Shown here: positions 59,315 through 64,000 of the stretch, one piece after another
Layout: every line of letters begins with the position of its first letter
Numbering within the stretch: position 1 is the first letter of the stretch
From: Gigaspora rosea
Lineage: Eukaryota > Glomeromycota > Glomeromycetes > Diversisporales > Gigasporaceae
Assembly: GCA_003550325.1 (NCBI GenBank)
Contig: QKWP01002063.1
Location: forward strand, 15,665-79,664
Length of the DNA stretch: 64,000 bases
Reading direction: 5' to 3'
Position numbers and translations under genes: made by a program
The notes under the pieces: generated by a model
What the model was told of the DNA's origin: nothing
The model's input: only the letters and a program-made list of their open reading frames with translations
Databases searched by the model: none

Positions 59315-60990
59315 TAAAGCTGCCTGATGAAATATTTTTTGTGATAACGAAATGGTTTCGATATGGTTTCGTCATGACGAAACCTTGATGATTGATAAAC
59401 CCCGACGATAGACAAAACCTATGATGAATTGATGAAATCTATGATGAATTGGCGAAATCTGTGCTGAATTGATAAAATATATAATGAATTGACAAACCTT
59501 TAACAATTAATAAACCTTGATAAATTGATTCAGGAACCCCTTTAGCATAATGATCTTGGATATACTAAACCTTAAATTGTTTCAAAAGGATGTTATTTCA
59601 TTATAAGGTCTCATTGGCTTTTTTCTTTTTTCTTCTTTCGCATGTCACATGTTCAAATTTATGTCGGGTTGATCCAGAATAGTCAAAATTGTGCATGCTC
59701 ATGTGCATGCATTTATTTTCATCAATTCTGGATAAATCTAACATATATTCCAAACATGTGCGAAAGAAGGAAGAGAAGCGAAAATACTTGAAAACCAATG
59801 TTTAAATCGAGCTTGTTAGGACCTGAAATATACATAGATAGGTCAGGTTAATTATAGGGTTACTAAAAAAAAGATCTGCATAAAAAACTTCAAAAATAAG
59901 CAAAAAATTACTATAAATAGAAAAGATTTGCATAAAAAAACCTCAAAAATAAGCAAACTCATACCTGTCCTATCTATGTATATTTCAGGGTCCTAGCTTG
60001 TTGCACTAATTAAAAATGACGGGAATGAAATGTTACATACAATGAGCACCAATCTATTGCTGTAGTCTCCAACAACAACAACTTAACCCTAAACTTCTAT
60101 CTTTACATGCTTTGTTTATTTACAAAATTTAATTTTCTTTTTGATTTGTTATTCATAAATAAGTAAAATCATGATGGATAATGAGCAGTGTTGGCCCATG
60201 ACCAGGTCATAACAGGTCATATCAAAGTTAATAGCAAGATTATATGACCATTGTCATATGATTTCATTTATTAAACCTGGTAATATAATCTGTTACAACA
60301 TTGTCATATAATCTATGTAATTAAACTTAGTGATATGCCTGTTTTGATCTGTTATATGACTTTATTGTAATATGACCTGTTATGACCAGTCATAACATGT
60401 CATATTACAATAAAATCATATAACAGGCTAAAACAGGTCATATCATTAAGTTTAATTACTTAGATCATATGACAATGTTGTAACAGATTATATTACCAGG
60501 TTTAATGAATGAAATCATATGACAATGGTCATATAATCTTGCTAATTAAACTTTGATATAACCTGTTATGACCTGGTCATGTGCCAACACTGATAACGAG
60601 AATATAATGGATATATTAATATGTATATATTGTTATCCAACCTATATTTATTCTCTATTGCTGCTATTAATTATGCATTATCGCCTGTTCTGTTAAAACA
60701 TCGTTTTTTTTAGCTCTTATCGTTATTGACCGCGACTTTCCTATGGAATTGCCTAAAAGGTTAATTAGGTTATATTCTTTTGTTGGTGATAATATATTAG
60801 ACCCTTTTATGGGTTATTAAAACACTTCTTAATTTTTATAAACGCGATAATTAACTCTATCTTGTATGAATATAACTCATCACTTCGTCATAGGTTTCGT
60901 CAATTCGCTCAATTGGAAGTCACCTGATGAAATGGTTTCGTCATTCGTCAATGACGAATGATTCGATTCGTTATTCGTCAGGCATCTTTA
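59315..60990. mobile_element. Non-autonomous hAT element inside the solo LTR
   Basis: Ends TAAAGCTGCCTGATGAA and TTCGTCAGGCATCTTTA are inverse with two differences. Flanks CCCATGAT (59307-59314) and CCCGTGAT (60991-60998) form an 8-bp duplication with one change, and the uninterrupted LTR at 8.9 kb shows the empty site. Subterminal TTTCGTCA / TGACGAAA motifs are abundant. No transposase was found in 1,676 bp. It carries another MITE (60186-60592). Confidence 0.9.
60186..60592. mobile_element. Whole-length palindromic hAT-type MITE
   Basis: Ends CAGTGTTGGCCCATGACC and GGTCATGTGCCAACACTG. Flanks ATAATGAG (60178-60185) and ATAACGAG (60593-60600) form an 8-bp duplication with one change. Nearly the whole 407 bp is one inverted repeat centred near 60390, with a TATGACCTGTTATGACC theme. 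It is nested in 59315-60990. Confidence 0.9.
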
Positions 60991-61287
60991 CCCGTGATAT
61001 ACATTTTGGATCCCATCTTCCATTTATATCATATTTAATTATAATTCTTATCGATATCATTTTACTGATATCCCATATTAGCATCACCAGCATCAGCGTC
61101 TTTATATTATTGTGGTGATTTAGTGATAGATCATCCATTTAGTCTCCACATATCACATATTTGCCCTTTATCGTACCCCATGACTTATATATTAATACAT
61201 TTATATACCTCTACCTGTAATTGGTTAGAGTTCAAATCGGCACAATTGTCTATATTGTTTTACCGCTCTCCCAATTCAACCGTTACA

Positions 61288-61724
61288 ATGCTCAAAATAA
61301 TAAATACTTATGCCTCATGACTTTGGCGCATGTACGTACATACAGTACATACACTTTATTTCACATGAATGTGAGAATAACAGTATAAGTTTCCAAGTGC
61401 GAATTAAGGTGATAAAAATTCTTTTAATAATTCCACCTATTTTATTTTTATTTTTTTTATATATCCTTCTTAACCCTGATAATATAAACGATGGCGTTCA
61501 TGTAAATGTATCCATTATGAATTCTGATTGGTTAAATGTTATGCGTTATTTTCCCAAAAGAATTTTTCTTAAAGAGCTATGGCCCCTATTGCTGAAGTCA
61601 ATGCTAATTTTAGCAAGGTTTTATTCTTTCGGGAAAACTATTCCGGAATTTGAATTACAATGAAATGGTAATCTGTGTGAAAACTTAATTTGTGACTAAC
61701 TGAGTAAAGAAAAGATAATTATAA
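61288..61724. other. Unassigned DNA
   Basis: A frame at 61310-61663 (117 codons) includes a hydrophobic IILLIIPPILFLFFLYILL-like stretch but starts on a weak signal and has no recognisable domain. I do not call it a gene. Confidence 0.35.
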
Positions 61725-61873
61725 GATATTGGTCATGCAACGATTAATATCATGAAATTTGTTTTGTCGGAGCAAATGATTGGCTGACACGTGCCGCTAC
61801 GCGGCACGTTTCGACCAATCATTTGTTCCGACAGACCAAATTTTGTGATATTTATCATCGCATGACCAATATC
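61725..61873. repeat. Near-perfect 149-bp hairpin element
   Basis: GATATTGGTCATGC and GCATGACCAATATC bound the element, with arms of about 70 bp. The centre is ACGTGCCGCTACGCGGCACG with a 3-base loop. The few mismatches are scattered. It is MITE-like, possibly TA-flanked. Confidence 0.85.
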
Positions 61874-63165
61874 GATGTTATCGTGCAATTATGATCATGA
61901 TTTAAAAGTTGTGATTGGCTAACTGAGTTTTAGAGTTTTAATTTGGGATTGTTGTGCTTACGTAATAAGAAATTTTTTCATGATCATAAGAGTTTGCACG
62001 ATAACATAAGAATCTCGTATTATTATAAAATTATCGTCAGTCACAAGTGTCCTGTACATTTTTACCAATAATTTCGTTAATGTGATGAGAAAATGATGTA
62101 TACATCGTCGCTATTTGCAAATTACAGACTGTGAGAATATTTACGTATGAACTGTGAATGTTTAATCGCTTATGAGTGTGTGCATGAATTTAACCTTTTA
62201 AAGGTATGTGTTCGTAAATGTTTGATACATATTAGCGTAGCGACTGTATAATTGATGCAGCTAAATTTAGCGGATTTGAACATCAATATTTCCAATTTTA
62301 CGAGAGTTACTGTGTTCTATCTTGTTATAGATACTGTCAAGTGGATCAAAAATCAATAATACAGAAACAAAAATCGGATCTTCAGAATCAGGATCTTATT
62401 CTATATATAGAATGGTATAAGGCAATCAATATCAGCAATTAAGTGACAACTATCGCTATCGCTATGAAAAATAAATTACAAAATCAGGTATTGCCTTAAA
62501 AGTTAGACTAACAATTTTATGCGACACAAAATACAGGAGCAAGTGTCCATCGGATGTGAAGATGTAACATACAAAGTTACTATAAGTATTCACAGCCTTG
62601 CTTCGTCATATGTATTTATCCAATAAGATGCAAGATGTTGCGTACGAACGCCATTTAATTTGTGAAATATTCAATCTCACACCGTTTCTGGTATGAACCT
62701 TTCATACCAAATATTAAAGATATAATTTGTATCAGCATTTATAATATGTACCATTAAAGTTGGTAGTGGAGCAACATATTTCGGAGCAACCCGGTTATAC
62801 TCCAGTTTAAAGATAGAGTGGGTTGAGCTCTCAAGAATTATATAATGACCCGGAGCAAAGTTATTATTAATAACCGGTGTTACTATCCGGTTGGGAGATA
62901 TCAGACCCGCCGGTTAGAGCTATCGGGATAGTAAACGAAGTGGACATCACATGAGAACATTAGATATGGTCAATATACGAACCGTACTTGGATCTTTATT
63001 CATAAAAATGAGAACGAAGTCTAAGATACATGCAAGGCAGATACATTGGTCTTTTATACATGTTGACTATCTAGAATTTTCCCCTTCCCGAGACATTCAT
63101 CGGGTTAACTTCCTTCCGATATTACTTTTAATTCCCTTAATACCATAAACTTTCCCTTCACGTCT
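61874..63165. other. Unassigned DNA upstream of repeat copy B
   Basis: No gene found. At 62775-62815 GGAGCAACCCGGTTATACTCC is inverse to sequence inside repeat copy B (63552-63620), so this stretch may form the left part of a larger foldback repeat. Confidence 0.35.
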
Positions 63166-64000
63166 CTACCCAATTCAAGTCTTACAGCCGAAGTATAACC
63201 ATTCAACCTTCCCGTACTATTACTCTTTCAGGCTAGAAAATTGTTGACAATACGTGAAAGTCTGATATTAACATGAGCAATTCGAAGGACGCGTAGACTA
63301 TACTTCTTAATTGGGCGTAGGATACTTAATATCATCATCGGGCGTGTTTGAGATATTGGGATCCGGGGTATATATTAATACAACTACCACATAAGGCAAT
63401 AACGTAGGGTAGGTATAGGTGTCATGATTTAGGAAGGGATGAACGATCATCATCGTGAGACGGTTTAAGGTTTAAGGATGATCGGATCGTGATGGTGCAG
63501 GAATAGAGTAACAGGGGTGATGATCATAAGGGAGATTCGGGCGCATAAAAATATTAAGAGTATAACACCGGGTTACTCCATATATGGGAGTGATCTGGAG
63601 TAAACCTGGGTTGCTCCATACAGATTGTATGAACAATATAACCCAACATTCGTGTAAATAGAGCTCCAATCCGGATAAATCCGTATCTAAATTATCCGGA
63701 TGGATAAACAAATCAGATATCCGGATACCAATAGTAAACGGACATTCGGATCATAAGGGATAATGGATATCCCGGATAAATGGAACTCTACGTGTAACCA
63801 TTTTCCATACCTGTAATATTTGGATAGATAGTAATTTACTCGAATTTTTACAAAAGCATAATTTTGATTTTCATGAGTAGTTTGGATATTTCTTAATAAG
63901 GTATATTATAAAAAATTTTTCAATTGATTTGTCTTCGGAAGGTGCAACTAATAAATTTAGCCGGTTTTGGCAATGACCAATTGATTGTATCAATAGGGAA
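63166..64000. repeat. Long dispersed repeat, copy B (runs off the window)
   Basis: Matches 9185-10013 with few substitutions and small insertions, for example an extra GGTTTAAG near 63468 and a longer stretch near 63590. Its left flank TTCACGTCT should resemble the sequence left of the Ty3 element, which lies outside the window. Confidence 0.88.
63659..63790. mobile_element. Small hAT-type MITE in repeat copy B
   Basis: Same element, same position and same flanks (CGTGTAAA, CGTGTAAC) as 9642-9774. The MITE was therefore present before the larger repeat was copied. Confidence 0.75.

Larger units (their letters stand above)
58494..61287 (+). repeat. Solo LTR of the Ty3 family, interrupted (fossil)
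   Basis: 58494-59314 and 60991-61287 match 8097-9184 in order (start TATAACAAATTAAATTC, TTAGTTATACT, CAATTTGACAGACTGA, TATTGTGGTGATTTAGTGATAG, end CCGTTACA). No internal retroelement sequence is present, so it is a solo LTR. A hAT element (59315-60990) lies inside. It differs substantially from the 9-kb copy, so it is old. No convincing 5-bp flank duplication was found. Confidence 0.75.

Noticed and set aside
61310-61663. 117-codon frame with hydrophobic stretch
   Set aside because: No start context, no domain, AT-driven hydrophobicity, and unassigned repeat surroundings.
61725-61873. Intrinsic transcription terminator
   Set aside because: Far larger than a terminator hairpin, no U-tract, and the genome appears fungal.

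Overview
The window looks like a gene-poor, very AT-rich stretch of a fungal nuclear genome. Short GT-AG introns (61-109 nt), a fungal-type LINE with a C-terminal RNase H, and the mix of hAT, MULE, Merlin, Ty3 and LINE relics fit a mycorrhizal (Glomeromycotina-like) fungus. That placement is an inference from style; no marker gene is present. I found no tRNA, rRNA, CRISPR or operon structure. Almost everything is transposable element, nested to three levels.

Layout. 1-9184: a broken Ty3-type LTR retrotransposon (gag, protease, RT, RNase H, integrase, an extra ORF after integrase, 3' LTR), cut by two hAT-type MITEs. 9185-10013: a long repeat whose second copy begins at 63166. 10231-11735: three more small inverted-repeat elements. 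12510-12954: the only likely host gene, a small secreted cysteine-rich protein with a signal peptide, a Lys-Arg processing site, one intron and three Cys modules, carrying one frame break. 13791-17890: a nearly whole hAT element whose four-exon transposase can be followed end to end. 17894-20286: a small non-autonomous retroelement with direct terminal repeats and gag-like ORFs. 20500-24600: a truncated LINE tail, a Merlin relic and unassigned AT-rich DNA. 24615-27386: an inverted-repeat element holding a ~50-bp minisatellite and a hAT MITE with a perfect 8-bp duplication. 28241-28549: a TA-flanked MITE. 30480-32619: a MULE relic. 33775-34281 and three other tracts: an inverted-repeat-rich satellite. 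34282-40298: a LINE with a 14-bp target duplication. 40314-41510, 49327-50737 and 53404-54433: three copies of a very long (about 1 kb) tRNA-headed SINE. 42429-47644: a second hAT element with perfect 8-bp duplications. 52870-56160: a decayed unknown protein gene split by the third SINE and by a telomere-repeat-bearing element. 57034-61873: MITEs, a solo LTR broken by a hAT element that itself holds a MITE, and a near-perfect hairpin.

How parts relate. The window records insertion order through target-site duplications. hAT-type elements of at least seven sequence families account for ten clean 8-bp insertions. The SINE family carries an 18-bp duplication and an A-rich tail like those of the local LINE, which suggests LINE-type mobilisation. 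Every frame break I could define as an indel in the host gene, in hAT element 1 and in the LINE endonuclease is a one-base shortage in a homopolymer, so sequencing error must be excluded before calling these pseudogenes.
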